A stretch of DNA of 64,000 bases from Actinoplanes oblitus (GTDB lineage: Bacteria; Actinomycetota; Actinomycetes; Mycobacteriales; Micromonosporaceae), in NCBI RefSeq assembly GCF_030252345.1, contig NZ_CP126980.1, forward strand, positions 3,673,501 to 3,737,500, written 5' to 3'. This document shows, one piece after another, positions 50,927 to 59,238 of this stretch (positions are counted from its first letter, which is position 1; the number at the start of each line of letters is the position of its first letter). The position numbers and the translations under genes are program-made. The notes beneath the pieces are model-generated. The model did no database searches and was not told the DNA's origin. It saw only the letters and a list, made by a program, of their open reading frames with translations.

Positions 50927-52111
50927 ATGGGTCTGATGCTCGCGCCAATGGAGGCCGTTCGCCGGCTCATGGATCTGCGGCACCGCGGCCGGGCCGAAGA
51001 CCTGCCGCAGGTGCTGGCCGCCGCCGCCCCACTGCTCGACGCCGAGCGGGCCACCGTGCTGCTCGTCGACTACGGGCAGATCGCGCTGCACCCGTTGCGC
51101 GGCACCACGGTGGACCCGGCGGTCTCGCTGTCCCTGGAGGACTCGCTCGCCGGCCTGGCGTTCACCACCGCCGAGCCGCAGTGGCTCGACGAGGCCGGCG
51201 GCGGGCTCCTCTGGCTGCCGCTGCTGCACGGGGCGGAACGGCTCGGCGTCCTGGAGTTCCGGCTCAAGGCCGAGCCGGAGGTCGCCTCCCGGCACGATCT
51301 GGAGGTGATCGCCGCCCTGGTGGCCGAGCTGATCGCCAGCCGGCGCTTCTACGGTGACGCGGTGGAGTACACCCGGCGGCGGCTGCCCATGCAGCTGGCC
51401 GCCGAGATCATCTGGAACCAGCTGCCGCCGCTGACCTTCGCCGTCGACGGCACCATGGTCACCGCGGTGCTGGAGCCCTGCTACGACGTCGGCGGGGACG
51501 CGTTCGACTACGCGGCGAACGACGACGTGCTGCACGTCGCGCTCTTCGACACGGTCGGGCACGGGATCAGCGCGAGCGCGCTCACGACGCTGGCGCTCAA
51601 CACGTACCGTAATGCTCGTCGCTCCGGACTGTCGCTGACCGACACCTGCCGCTCGATCGACAAGTGGATCCGGGCGCAGTACCCGGGGGCCTTCGTCACC
51701 GCGCTGCTCGCCGAGCTGGACATCGAGACCGGCATCTACCGGCGGATCAGCGCCGGCCACCCGGCCGAGCTGTTCCTGCGCGACGGGCGGGCCCGGTCGC
51801 CGCTGCCCACGCCGAACACGTTGCCGCTGGGCCTCGGGCACATGCTGAACCGGCCGCCGCGGGTCGTCGAGCACCAGCTGGAGCCGGGGGACACCCTGGT
51901 CCTCTACACCGACGGCATCACCGAGGCGCGGGACGCCGCCGGGACGCTGTTCGGCACCGAGCGGCTCAGCGCGTTCCTGCTGGACGCGCTGAGCCAGGGC
52001 ACCCGGGCGCCGGAGGTGATGCGGCGCCTGATCCAGGCGATCGTCTCCTACGAGGACGGCGAACTGCGGGACGACGCCACCGCGGCCATGCTGCAGTGGC
52101 GTCGTCACTGA
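50927..52111 (+). CDS. GAF domain-SpoIIE-type PP2C phosphatase
   Basis: A 394-residue phosphatase. The N-terminal ~150 residues form a GAF-like sensor ('LPQVLAAAAPLLDAERATVLLVDYGQ...LAFTTAEPQWLDE'). The C-terminal PP2C domain has 'PCYDVGGDAFDYA', 'FDTVGHGISASALTTLAL', 'ISAGHPAELFL', 'LVLYTDGITEARD' and 'DDATAAMLQW'. These include the metal-coordinating Asp residues. It likely acts on an anti-anti-sigma factor. It is a second PP2C in this window, unlinked to the first. ATG 50936 is a possible alternative start. Confidence 0.9.
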   Translation: MGLMLAPMEAVRRLMDLRHRGRAEDLPQVLAAAAPLLDAERATVLLVDYGQIALHPLRGTTVDPAVSLSLEDSLAGLAFTTAEPQWLDEAGGGLLWLPLLHGAERLGVLEFRLKAEPEVASRHDLEVIAALVAELIASRRFYGDAVEYTRRRLPMQLAAEIIWNQLPPLTFAVDGTMVTAVLEPCYDVGGDAFDYAANDDVLHVALFDTVGHGISASALTTLALNTYRNARRSGLSLTDTCRSIDKWIRAQYPGAFVTALLAELDIETGIYRRISAGHPAELFLRDGRARSPLPTPNTLPLGLGHMLNRPPRVVEHQLEPGDTLVLYTDGITEARDAAGTLFGTERLSAFLLDALSQGTRAPEVMRRLIQAIVSYEDGELRDDATAAMLQWRRH

Positions 52112-52136
52112 CCGGCCGGTCAGCGACGGCCGGTCA
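52109..52136. terminator. Bidirectional terminator whose arms contain both stop codons
   Basis: TGACCGGCC (52109-52117) and GGCCGGTCA (52128-52136) form a 9-bp perfect stem. The left arm begins with the plus-strand TGA stop of the PP2C gene. The right arm ends with the minus-strand stop of the convergent LGFP gene. Confidence 0.6.
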
Positions 52137-53096
52137 CGGCAGGGTGGCCCGGGCCTGGTGGGCGAAGGCCCGCCGGACGGCGAAAACGCTCTGCACGGCG
52201 GGGTCGGTCCGGGGCAGCCGATGGCCGGACGCGTCGAGGATCGCGCCGGGGACCTCGAAGCCGTAGACGATCTCGTCGCTGGCCTCGTCGACAGTCACCG
52301 CCGGGGCCGTGACGACGGCGAACACCGCCCGATAGCCGGTGCGCATCTCTTCGACCAGATAGTGCAGCTGCGCGTCCATGCTGAGCAGCGCCTGCGCGCC
52401 GAGCGCGCGGCCCTGGTAGACGTGGGTGAACAGGCCGGACCGCCGGCTCGCGGCGGTCCACTGCGCGAGGCCGGCCCCGGGCAGGCGGGGACCGTGGGGC
52501 CGGGCCCGCAGCATGATCTCCTCCGGGGTGAAATCGACGACGACACCGTCGAAGTTCCTGGCCCGCATCGGGTGGTCCGCGGTGCTGCCCTCGATCCGCG
52601 ACGGGATGACACCGGACTCGGCGAGCAGGTTGCCGACCACGCCGGCGGCGCCGTCAGCCGGGAATCCGTACTGGTGGACCAGCTGGCCAGTGGCGTACCG
52701 CAGCCGTTCGGTGAGGGGGACCGCGGGCCAGTCGCCGGCGGCCGGGACAGCCGCGCCGGGCGCGGGTGCGGGGATCTCCAGCACGTCGCCGGCCGGCGTC
52801 CAGGCGAGGGTGCCGCCCTCGAAGTCGGAGCTGCGGCCGTCGGCGCCGTCGGGGTATTCGTCGGTGATCGGAAACCCCCACGCCCCGGCCGGGCCGCCCT
52901 GGCTCTCGTAGTACTCGCGGAGCCGGCCGTGCACCTCGTGCATCCCGCGCTCGGGATGCGCGGTCAGCAGGGCGAACCGGTGTCGCCGCAGCTGTCCCGC
53001 GCCGACCGTCTCCACGACACCGGTCGCCGGTCCGGGATCGATCCCGGCCACGCGCATCCGGTCGGCCTTCTGGTCGAAGTCGCCGTCGGTTGCCAT
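52134..53096 (-). CDS. LGFP-repeat and phage-tail-lysozyme-like domain protein
   Basis: A 320-residue protein without signal peptide. Residues ~58-105 carry an LGFP-type repeat ('YYESQGGPAGAWGFPITDEYPDG...DFEGGTLAWT'), a cell-wall-associated motif of actinobacteria. Residues ~130-250 ('GFPADGAAGVVGNLLAESGVIPSRIEGST...GAGLAQWTAASRRSGLF') resemble the phage tail lysozyme domain, with Glu in 'NLLAESG' as the expected catalytic acid. The first ~45 residues are unassigned. It could be a peptidoglycan hydrolase released by lysis or a contractile injection system, but no such genes are adjacent. ATG 53096 has GAGGTGA upstream. Confidence 0.7.
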   Translation of the reverse strand: MATDGDFDQKADRMRVAGIDPGPATGVVETVGAGQLRRHRFALLTAHPERGMHEVHGRLREYYESQGGPAGAWGFPITDEYPDGADGRSSDFEGGTLAWTPAGDVLEIPAPAPGAAVPAAGDWPAVPLTERLRYATGQLVHQYGFPADGAAGVVGNLLAESGVIPSRIEGSTADHPMRARNFDGVVVDFTPEEIMLRARPHGPRLPGAGLAQWTAASRRSGLFTHVYQGRALGAQALLSMDAQLHYLVEEMRTGYRAVFAVVTAPAVTVDEASDEIVYGFEVPGAILDASGHRLPRTDPAVQSVFAVRRAFAHQARATLP

Positions 53097-53195
53097 CTGT
53101 CACCTCGCTGGGTCGCTAGCGTCCCCAGCAGCATCTGACGAAACCTGGCCGCGAATGCCGGCATCTGCCGACCGGACGGCCATCTTGCCCGAACG

Positions 53196-53222
53196 GCTTA
53201 CCGGCGCCGGCCGCCGGTAAGC
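53196..53222. promoter_or_regulatory. Inverted repeat between divergent genes
   Basis: A 10-bp perfect inverted repeat (GCTTACCGGC / GCCGGTAAGC, 7-nt spacer) lies between divergent starts at 53096 and 53289. Since no gene ends here, an operator or 5'-leader structure is likelier than a terminator. Confidence 0.45.
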
Positions 53223-53288
53223 GCCGGGCCTCCCCGGCCGCCGCGACCGGCGTGGTTCGCCCCGGTGATCCGGGGGTAACCCGCTCGC

Positions 53289-53957
53289 ATGCGATCCGGC
53301 GTTCTCTTCGACGTCGACGGCACCCTCGTCGACACCACCTATCTGCACACCGTCGCCTGGTGGGAGGCGCTGCGCCAGGAGGGCGCCGACGTCCCGATGG
53401 CGAAGATCCACCGAGCCATCGGGATGGGTTCCGACAACCTGCTCGACCACCTGCTCGGCGAGGACCGCGACAGGGACCGGGACGAGCGGGCCTCGACCGC
53501 CCACGACGTGCTCTACGGAGCCTGGTGGGAACGGCTGCGCCCGCTTCCCGGAGCGCCCGAGCTGCTGCGCGCGGTCGCCGATCGCGGCCTCGCCGTGGTG
53601 CTCGCCTCGTCGGCCAAGGAACCGGAACTCGAGCAGCTGCGCCGGGTGATCGGCGCGGACGACGTGATCGCGGCCGCCACCTCGTCCTCCGACGCCGAGC
53701 ACAGCAAACCCGCGCCGGACATCCTGCAGGCCGCCCTCGGCCAGAGCGACGTGGACCCGCACGCTGCCGTCTTCGTCGGCGACTCGGTGTGGGATGTCCG
53801 GGCCGCCGGTCGCCTGGACATCCCGTGCATCGGCGTGGCCTGCGGCGGCACCTCGGCCGACGAGCTGAGCGCGGCGGGTGCGGTGGCCGTTTACGACGAC
53901 CCGGCGTCCCTGCTGGCCGCCCTCGACGAGTCCGCCATCGGCAAGCTCCGCGGATAG
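53289..53957 (+). CDS. HAD-superfamily phosphatase
   Basis: A 222-residue HAD hydrolase of the beta-phosphoglucomutase/phosphoglycolate-phosphatase type. Motif I is 'LFDVDGTLVDT', with nucleophile and acid Asp. Motif II is 'VLASSA', the Lys is in 'SKPAPDI', and motif IV is 'VFVGDSVWDVRAA'. A helical cap domain occupies residues ~20-90. Substrate unknown. Its last 67 bp overlap the 3' end of the convergent XRE gene. Confidence 0.9.
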   Translation: MRSGVLFDVDGTLVDTTYLHTVAWWEALRQEGADVPMAKIHRAIGMGSDNLLDHLLGEDRDRDRDERASTAHDVLYGAWWERLRPLPGAPELLRAVADRGLAVVLASSAKEPELEQLRRVIGADDVIAAATSSSDAEHSKPAPDILQAALGQSDVDPHAAVFVGDSVWDVRAAGRLDIPCIGVACGGTSADELSAAGAVAVYDDPASLLAALDESAIGKLRG

Positions 53958-55315
53958 CCGCGGGCGGCGAGCTCCGGCGGGGGCGGGCCGGCGCTGACCA
54001 GCTCGGCCAGGGTCGGCGCGCTGGTGGCGCCGTTGTCCGGGGCCGGGTCGGCCAGGGTGGGCAGCCAGAGCCGGTAGGCGAGGGTCTCGGTGTACCAGCG
54101 GATCGGCACCGCCCGGTCGGGTCGCATCCGCTGCAGCACCGCGGTGCGGCGGGCTCCGGAGAACCAGGCGAGCACTCGCGCGGCGCACGGCACCGGCATC
54201 TCCGCGAGCACCTCGCCGACCGGCCGGGCCGGCAGCGGGGCGAGCCGGTCGGCGGCCTGCCTGTCGGTCATGCCGAGCAGCCGGGCCGCGGCCTGGTCGA
54301 CGGGCATCTGCTTGATCATCGCCGCGGCCTCCGGCGCGGGCAGCTCGGTGAGCAGACCGGTGGCCGGGTCGGCCGGCAGGGCCACCAGGAGCCGTGCGGC
54401 GACCCCGGGACCGGCCGCTCGCAGCAGGGCGAGCGAGCCGTCGAAGCCGAGGCTGAACAGCAGCTCGCCGGTGACCGCCGCGGGCAGTCGCGTCCCGGTC
54501 AGCAGTGCCGCCCGCTGCTGCGCCGGCATCCCCCTCGCCGCCCGCCGCACCAGCTCGACCCCGAGGTGCGGCAGGAGCGGGCCGATCGCCGCGCCCGGCA
54601 TGGCCACCAGCGCGCGCGCCGCCGTCTCCGGGTTCATCGCCGTCAGGTGGGCCACCGCGCCGGTGACCGGGGTCAGTGCCAGTAGCCGGGCGGCCGGGCC
54701 CGGCGGGATCGCGTTGAGGCACGCCACGGCGTGCTGCGGCGACAGCCCGTTGAGATGCCCCACGGCCAGCACCGGGTCCATCGTGGCGAGCAGTTTCGCC
54801 ACCAGGGCCGGGTGCAGCCGCCGCAGGAACGCGACGACCGACTCCGGGGCCCGGGCGGCCAGCAGCTCGGCGGCCTTGTCGACGGCGGTGCCGCCCAGTT
54901 CCAGCAACAGCTCGTCGGCGTCGGTCCGCTGCTCACCGGTCACCGGCTCGGCGACGCGCTCGGCCCGGAGCCGTGGTGCCGCCGGGTGCGGCGCGCGGCC
55001 CCGCCGACCGGCCACCCGGTTGCGTGCCGCCGTCCACCAGGCCAGCTGGCTGTCCGGCACCCCGCAGGCCTCGGCGATCAGGTAGACCACCTCGACGCGC
55101 GGCAGCACCCGGCCGGACTCGGCGTTGCCGAGGGTGCTGTGCGGCAGTCCGGTCACCGCGGCCAGCTGCCGCAGCGTCAGCGGATTGTCGGTGGGCGCCG
55201 GCCGGGGCGCGGTCAGCCGCAGCTGCCGTAGATGTTCGGCCAGGTCGGCGACGGTCTCGGTGGCACGCGGATCCGGCGGCGTCGCCGGCGCCGGCGGGCG
55301 GGCTGCCGGTTCCAT
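53891..55315 (-). CDS. XRE-family HTH protein with MgtE_N-like helical repeats
   Basis: A 474-residue protein. The N-terminal XRE/Cro HTH is 'TLRQLAAVTGLPHSTLGNAESGRVLPRVEVVYLIAEACG' (about residues 45-85). The rest consists of ~30-residue helical repeats such as 'PESVVAFLRRLHPALVAKLLATMDPVLAVGHLNGLSPQHAVACLNAIPPGPAARLLALTP'. These resemble the right-handed superhelix of MgtE N-domains/FliG. No transmembrane part. Function unknown; DNA-binding plus scaffold is inferred. The 3' end overlaps the HAD gene by 67 bp on the opposite strand. Confidence 0.7.
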   Translation of the reverse strand: MEPAARPPAPATPPDPRATETVADLAEHLRQLRLTAPRPAPTDNPLTLRQLAAVTGLPHSTLGNAESGRVLPRVEVVYLIAEACGVPDSQLAWWTAARNRVAGRRGRAPHPAAPRLRAERVAEPVTGEQRTDADELLLELGGTAVDKAAELLAARAPESVVAFLRRLHPALVAKLLATMDPVLAVGHLNGLSPQHAVACLNAIPPGPAARLLALTPVTGAVAHLTAMNPETAARALVAMPGAAIGPLLPHLGVELVRRAARGMPAQQRAALLTGTRLPAAVTGELLFSLGFDGSLALLRAAGPGVAARLLVALPADPATGLLTELPAPEAAAMIKQMPVDQAAARLLGMTDRQAADRLAPLPARPVGEVLAEMPVPCAARVLAWFSGARRTAVLQRMRPDRAVPIRWYTETLAYRLWLPTLADPAPDNGATSAPTLAELVSAGPPPPELAARGYPRSLPMADSSRAASRDAGSS

Positions 55316-55556
55316 CGGCCCATCGTGTCCTACCCCGTCCGGCGTTGTCCCACGAGACACCCGATCGGGTGACCGGCGGGTGACGCACATCGGGTCCGGT
55401 CCGGCACGCTACCCATGCGAGATAGTCAACTGCCCATCCACAGTGGCCCGCCTGCCCTGCCGGTCGTGTGGATCGGTCCGGCGCGGCAGCCGCCGCGCCT
55501 CCTCGGATCGCCGGAGGTGATGCCGCTGACCGCGCGGACGTGTTCGGAATGCACGA

Positions 55557-55587
55557 AACGCTCATCACCCGATGGGTGATGAGCGTT
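55557..55587. other. 14-bp perfect-stem hairpin
   Basis: AACGCTCATCACCC pairs perfectly with GGGTGATGAGCGTT around a 3-nt GAT loop. On the minus strand it is followed by TTTCG. It lies in the 406-bp gap between divergent starts at 55315 and 55722. Confidence 0.7.
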
Positions 55588-55606
55588 CACACGGACATGT
55601 CGATCG

Positions 55607-55636
55607 GGAGCGGGTCCGTTGCACCGGGCCCGCTCC
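55607..55636. other. 12-bp hairpin next to the first one
   Basis: GGAGCGGGTCCG pairs with CGGGCCCGCTCC (one U-G wobble in the plus-strand RNA) around a 6-nt loop. It begins 20 bp after the first hairpin. The two together suggest a structured leader RNA, attenuator or tandem terminator. I see no gene in the rest of 55316-55721. Confidence 0.6.
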
Positions 55637-55721
55637 GCCTCCCGCTATCAGGTTCAACGAGCGGCCGACTCAAACGTTATCCCGGACGATGGACCACCTT
55701 CGGCTGCTGTTGAATCGACGC

Positions 55722-56558
55722 ATGTCTTCGATGCGGCACCTGTGGCAGCTGTTCGAGCCGTTGCACGCGGTCACCTACTTCGCGCCCGAGGCGCGAGCCG
55801 GGTTCGAGAGCGCCGGCCTGCGCGGGTACTGGCGTGGCTATTTCGCCGGGCGGGCGGCACCGCTGGGCGCGGTGACAGCGGCGCCCGTCACCGCGCTGTT
55901 CTTCTCCTTCGCGCCCGCCATGGTGGCCCGGGCGCTGCCCGACGTCTGGCGGCGGGCCTCGCCGGACCGGGCGCTGACCGCGCGCCTCGACGGCGCGGTG
56001 GCCGCCCTGCGCGCGGTCCTGCCGGCCGAGCCGGAGCGCTGGGCGCGGGCCGCCGACCTGCTGGCGGCGGCGGCCCGCGCGGCCGGGACCGGCGGCCGGG
56101 CGCTCGCTGCGGCGAACGCCGCCCTGCCGATCCCGGACGACCCGCTGGCCCGGCTGTGGCAGGCGGCCACCGTGCTGCGCGAGCACCGGGGCGACGGGCA
56201 CATCGCCGCGCTGGTCGACGCCGAACTCACCGGATGCCAGGCGCTCGTGCTGCGGGACGCGCTGTACGGCGGGCGCGAGCAGCTGCAACCGAACCGCGGC
56301 TGGACCGACGACGAGTGGGACGCCGCGGCCCGGACGCTGGCCGAGCGCGGCTGGCTCTCCGGCGACGGCCGGCCCACCGCCGCCGGCGAGGCAGCACATC
56401 GCGAGGTCGAGAGCCGTACCGATCGGCTGGCCGCCCAGCCGTGGACGGCGTTCGACGCGGCCACCCTGACCCGGCTGGCGCGCCTGCTCGAGCCGCTGGC
56501 CGATGCCGCCGCCACTGTCGTGCCGTTCCCCAATCCGATGGGCGTGCCCCGCCCGTGA
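55722..56558 (+). CDS. SCO6745-family protein
   Basis: A 278-residue protein. 'LFEPLHAVTYFAPEARAGFESAGLRGYWRGYFAGRAAPLGAVTAAPVTALFFSFAP' near the N-terminus is characteristic of the actinobacterial SCO6745 family. 'TDDEWDAAARTLAERGWL' later looks like a winged-helix element. Function is unknown. The start could be ATG 55722 or 55731. It sits downstream of two strong hairpins, so expression may be controlled in the leader. The LysR gene starts 25 bp after its stop. Confidence 0.75.
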   Translation: MSSMRHLWQLFEPLHAVTYFAPEARAGFESAGLRGYWRGYFAGRAAPLGAVTAAPVTALFFSFAPAMVARALPDVWRRASPDRALTARLDGAVAALRAVLPAEPERWARAADLLAAAARAAGTGGRALAAANAALPIPDDPLARLWQAATVLREHRGDGHIAALVDAELTGCQALVLRDALYGGREQLQPNRGWTDDEWDAAARTLAERGWLSGDGRPTAAGEAAHREVESRTDRLAAQPWTAFDAATLTRLARLLEPLADAAATVVPFPNPMGVPRP

Positions 56559-56583
56559 CGGCGGCGGCTGCCATCATCGGCCG

Positions 56584-57462
56584 GTGGAGCTTCGCCAATT
56601 GAGGTACTTCGTCACGGTGGCGGAGGAACTGCACTTCGCCCGGGCGGCCGAGCGACTGATGATCGTGCAGTCGGCGGTGAGCCAGCAGATCGGCCGGCTC
56701 GAACGGGAGCTGGGCGTGGCGCTGTTCGACAGGACCCCGCGCCGGGTCCGGCTCACCGAGGCCGGCGCCGCGTTCCTGCCGGCCGCGCGCCGGATCCTCG
56801 ACGCCGAGCGGGACGCCCTGGCCACGGTCGCCGCCTTCGTCGCCGGCCGGGAGTCGGTGCTGCGCGTCGGCACCAGCCGGGGCCTGGGCGAACGCCTGGA
56901 ACGGATCCTCGAGGAGCTGAGCCGGCTGGCCCCGGGCACCCGGGCCGAGCTGGTCTCGGCGGCCACCCGGGAACGGCTGCGGCGGGTCGCCGACCGGGAG
57001 TGGGATGCCGCGTTCGTCCGCGGCGCGATCGAGGTGCCGGACGGGCTCCGGCAGGTCCCGGTGTGGCGGGACCGGCTGGTGGTCGCCGTCTCGGCCCGGC
57101 ACCGCCCGGCCGGCCAGGACCTCGCCGGGCTGGCCGGGCTGCCGCTGTACCTGACGCCGCGCCGGGCGAACCCGCCGCTCGTCGACCTGGTCCTGGGCGC
57201 CTGCCGGGACGCCGGTTTCGAGCCGGTGCCCGGGCCGCCGGCCAGCACCCTGGAGGACACCCTGGCGGCGTTCGGCGCGGGTGCCCGCGGCTGGACGGTG
57301 GTGTACGCCGCGGCCGCCCGCCAGGTGCACCATCCGCGGGTGGCGTTCCTGCCGGTCCCGCTGGCGCTGCCCACCTCGCTGGTCGTCCCGGCCGCCGGTG
57401 ACCGGGCCGGGCCCCTGCTGGCGGCGTGCCGGCGGGTGGCCCGCGACGATCTCGATCCGTGA
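56584..57462 (+). CDS. LysR family transcriptional regulator
   Basis: A 292-residue LTTR. The N-terminal HTH is 'LRQLRYFVTVAEELHFARAAERLMIVQSAVSQQIGRLERELGVALFDR'. The effector domain covers residues ~90-285 ('LRVGTSRGLGERLERILEEL', 'RLVVAVSARHRPAG'). The GTG at 56584 begins the conserved 'MELRQLRYF' pattern. A 4-oxalocrotonate-tautomerase-like gene 90 bp downstream is a plausible target. Effector unknown. Confidence 0.92.
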   Translation: MELRQLRYFVTVAEELHFARAAERLMIVQSAVSQQIGRLERELGVALFDRTPRRVRLTEAGAAFLPAARRILDAERDALATVAAFVAGRESVLRVGTSRGLGERLERILEELSRLAPGTRAELVSAATRERLRRVADREWDAAFVRGAIEVPDGLRQVPVWRDRLVVAVSARHRPAGQDLAGLAGLPLYLTPRRANPPLVDLVLGACRDAGFEPVPGPPASTLEDTLAAFGAGARGWTVVYAAAARQVHHPRVAFLPVPLALPTSLVVPAAGDRAGPLLAACRRVARDDLDP

Positions 57463-57551
57463 TCGCTGCGTGCGCGGAGTGCTCCTGGTTCGCGGCCGCC
57501 GGCCGGAGTGGACTGGACGGCAGATCCACTCAACGGAACGGGAGAGATGAC

Positions 57552-57734
57552 ATGCCCATCGTCACGGTTCAGCAGGGCCCGCGCGACGCCGAGCTCAAGC
57601 GGGAGCTGGTCGCCCGGATCACCGACGCGTTCGTCGACGCGTACCGGATCCCGGCCGAGTCGGTCCAGGTGTGGATCCACGAGGTCGGCCCGGAGAGCTG
57701 GGGTGCGGCCGGCAAGCTGACCGCCGACCGCTGA
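57552..57734 (+). CDS. 4-Oxalocrotonate tautomerase-like protein
   Basis: A 60-residue tautomerase-superfamily protein. After Met removal it begins with Pro ('PIVTVQQGPRDAELKRELVARITDAFVDAYRIPAESVQVWIHEV'), the catalytic Pro-1 of the family, and Arg-11-like residues follow. Length matches the usual ~62 residues. Substrate unknown. ATG 57552 has GGGAGAG upstream. It is probably under the LysR regulator. Confidence 0.85.
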   Translation: MPIVTVQQGPRDAELKRELVARITDAFVDAYRIPAESVQVWIHEVGPESWGAAGKLTADR

Positions 57735-57746
57735 TCACCCGGCGAC

Positions 57747-57776
57747 GGCGGCGCGGTCCGGCACCCCCGCGCCGCC
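57747..57776. terminator. Bidirectional hairpin terminator
   Basis: A 10-bp perfect stem (GGCGGCGCGG / CCGCGCCGCC, 10-nt loop) between the convergent tautomerase and SGNH-hydrolase genes. Confidence 0.6.
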
Positions 57777-57788
57777 GCCGCCGAGGGA

Positions 57789-59168
57789 TCACCCGAAACG
57801 CCTCAGCTGTGCCACGTCGACCGCGCCGGCCATCGCCAGGAACCCGGCCCGGTTCGGGTGCAGGTGGTCGCCGGGCCCGCCGACGGTGCTGTTGGTGTCG
57901 AACTCGGGCCGCAGGTGCCCGGGACGCGCCGGATCCTCGGTGACCGCGGCGAAGTCGGCGACCCCGTCGAACAGCCCGCTGGTACGGATGAAGTCGTTGA
58001 CCGCCCGTCGCCTGGCGTCGGTCTCCGCGGTGCCGTAGAGGCCGAACTCGGTGCCCGCCGACGGCGTCAGCGTGGCCCCGATGATCTTGATACCGCGGGC
58101 GTGCACCCGCCGGACGATCTCCCGGTAGCCGGTGATCACCTGCTCCGCGGTGGCGCCGCCACCACCGAGATCGTTGATGCCCTCCAGCAGGATGACCGCC
58201 CGGACGCCGGGCCGGTCGAGGATGTCCCGGTCCAGCCGGTCGAGCGCCGGCGGCCCGTCGCACGGGGTGCAGCCGCCGGGGGTACGCCCGATCCGGGTGA
58301 CCATGTTGCCGCCGATCGCCTCGGTGGTCACCGAGATCCGCCGGTCGGCCGGGCGGGCCTGGTCCAGCCGGCGCTGCAGCACGTCGGGCCAGCGGTCGTC
58401 GCCGTTCAGCGTGGCGAAGAAGCCGTCGGTGATGGAGTCGCCGAACGCCACCACGGTGGCGCCGCGGTGCCGCACCCGCACCTGGACCTCGGAGACGAAG
58501 AACCACGAGGTGGTGGAGTACGGGAACGCCGTGTCGGCGAGGTCGGCGGTGTGGTCGCCGGTGTTCTGACCGGACAGGTACGACGTGGTGAACCCGGCCG
58601 CGTGCCAGGTCATCGGCCCGCTCGCGCCGGCGACGTGCAGGCTCACCGCGAGGTGCTGCGACAGCGCGTCGGTGACCGGGACGGACACCGGGTCGCTCAG
58701 CACGGTCCGGCCCGCCGGGACGGTGACCGACCGCCGGCCGGCGAAGGTGAGTGCCCGGTTGGTGCCGGCCGCCACGTTGCCGCCACCGGACTGCAGGCCG
58801 GCGTACGCCCGCCCGAAGGTCACCGGCCGGGTGCCGAACTCGTTGGTCAGCCGGATCCGCCAGCTCGTGCCCGCGACGCTCGGGTGCACGATCAGCCGCA
58901 GCGTCTGGTCGCGTGCCTGGTTGTCCGGGAACGCGGCGGTCAGCAGGGGAGCCGTGTTCCCGGGACCGGCCGGGCCGGGCGGGCCGGGCTGCGCCACCGA
59001 GTACCCGACCGGGTAGACCCCCTGGGCCGAGCCGGTCCACGCGTCGATCCAGGCTCCGGACGAGCCGCCGGCGCCGGTGACCGGCTCCTGCGCCACCGCC
59101 ACCGCGGGTGTGAGCACCGCCCAGGCGAAGACGGCGAGGACAGCTCTGGTCAAACGTTCACGTCGCAT
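57789..59168 (-). CDS. Secreted SGNH/GDSL hydrolase
   Basis: A 459-residue exported esterase-family protein. A signal peptide (~residues 1-26, 'RAVLAVFAWAVLTPAVAVAQ') precedes a beta-rich N-terminal domain (~35-230). The SGNH domain follows: block I 'VAFGDSITDGF' (Ser), block II 'AIGGNMV' (Gly), block III 'LLEGINDLGGG' (Asn) and block V 'DHLHPNRAG' (Asp/His). This two-domain layout is common in Streptomyces/Actinoplanes esterases acting on polysaccharide acetates or lipids. ATG 59168 has GAGGAG upstream. Confidence 0.9.
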   Translation of the reverse strand: MRRERLTRAVLAVFAWAVLTPAVAVAQEPVTGAGGSSGAWIDAWTGSAQGVYPVGYSVAQPGPPGPAGPGNTAPLLTAAFPDNQARDQTLRLIVHPSVAGTSWRIRLTNEFGTRPVTFGRAYAGLQSGGGNVAAGTNRALTFAGRRSVTVPAGRTVLSDPVSVPVTDALSQHLAVSLHVAGASGPMTWHAAGFTTSYLSGQNTGDHTADLADTAFPYSTTSWFFVSEVQVRVRHRGATVVAFGDSITDGFFATLNGDDRWPDVLQRRLDQARPADRRISVTTEAIGGNMVTRIGRTPGGCTPCDGPPALDRLDRDILDRPGVRAVILLEGINDLGGGGATAEQVITGYREIVRRVHARGIKIIGATLTPSAGTEFGLYGTAETDARRRAVNDFIRTSGLFDGVADFAAVTEDPARPGHLRPEFDTNSTVGGPGDHLHPNRAGFLAMAGAVDVAQLRRFG

Positions 59169-59182
59169 GCCACTCCTCGTGC

Positions 59183-59211
59183 GTAGCGAACTCATCGATA
59201 GATATCGCTAC
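59183..59211. promoter_or_regulatory. Inverted repeat upstream of the SGNH hydrolase
   Basis: GTAGCGA and TCGCTAC (7 bp, 15-nt spacer) flank an inner CGATA-GA-TATCG repeat (59196-59207). AT-rich relative to its surroundings, so a promoter/operator is likely. Confidence 0.45.
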
Positions 59212-59238
59212 CACGAGAGCCGGGCGGGCTCAACGGGA

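Noticed and set aside
55650..55690. tRNA-like T-arm (GGTTCAAC)
   Set aside because: No acceptor stem, anticodon arm or correct spacing around it.
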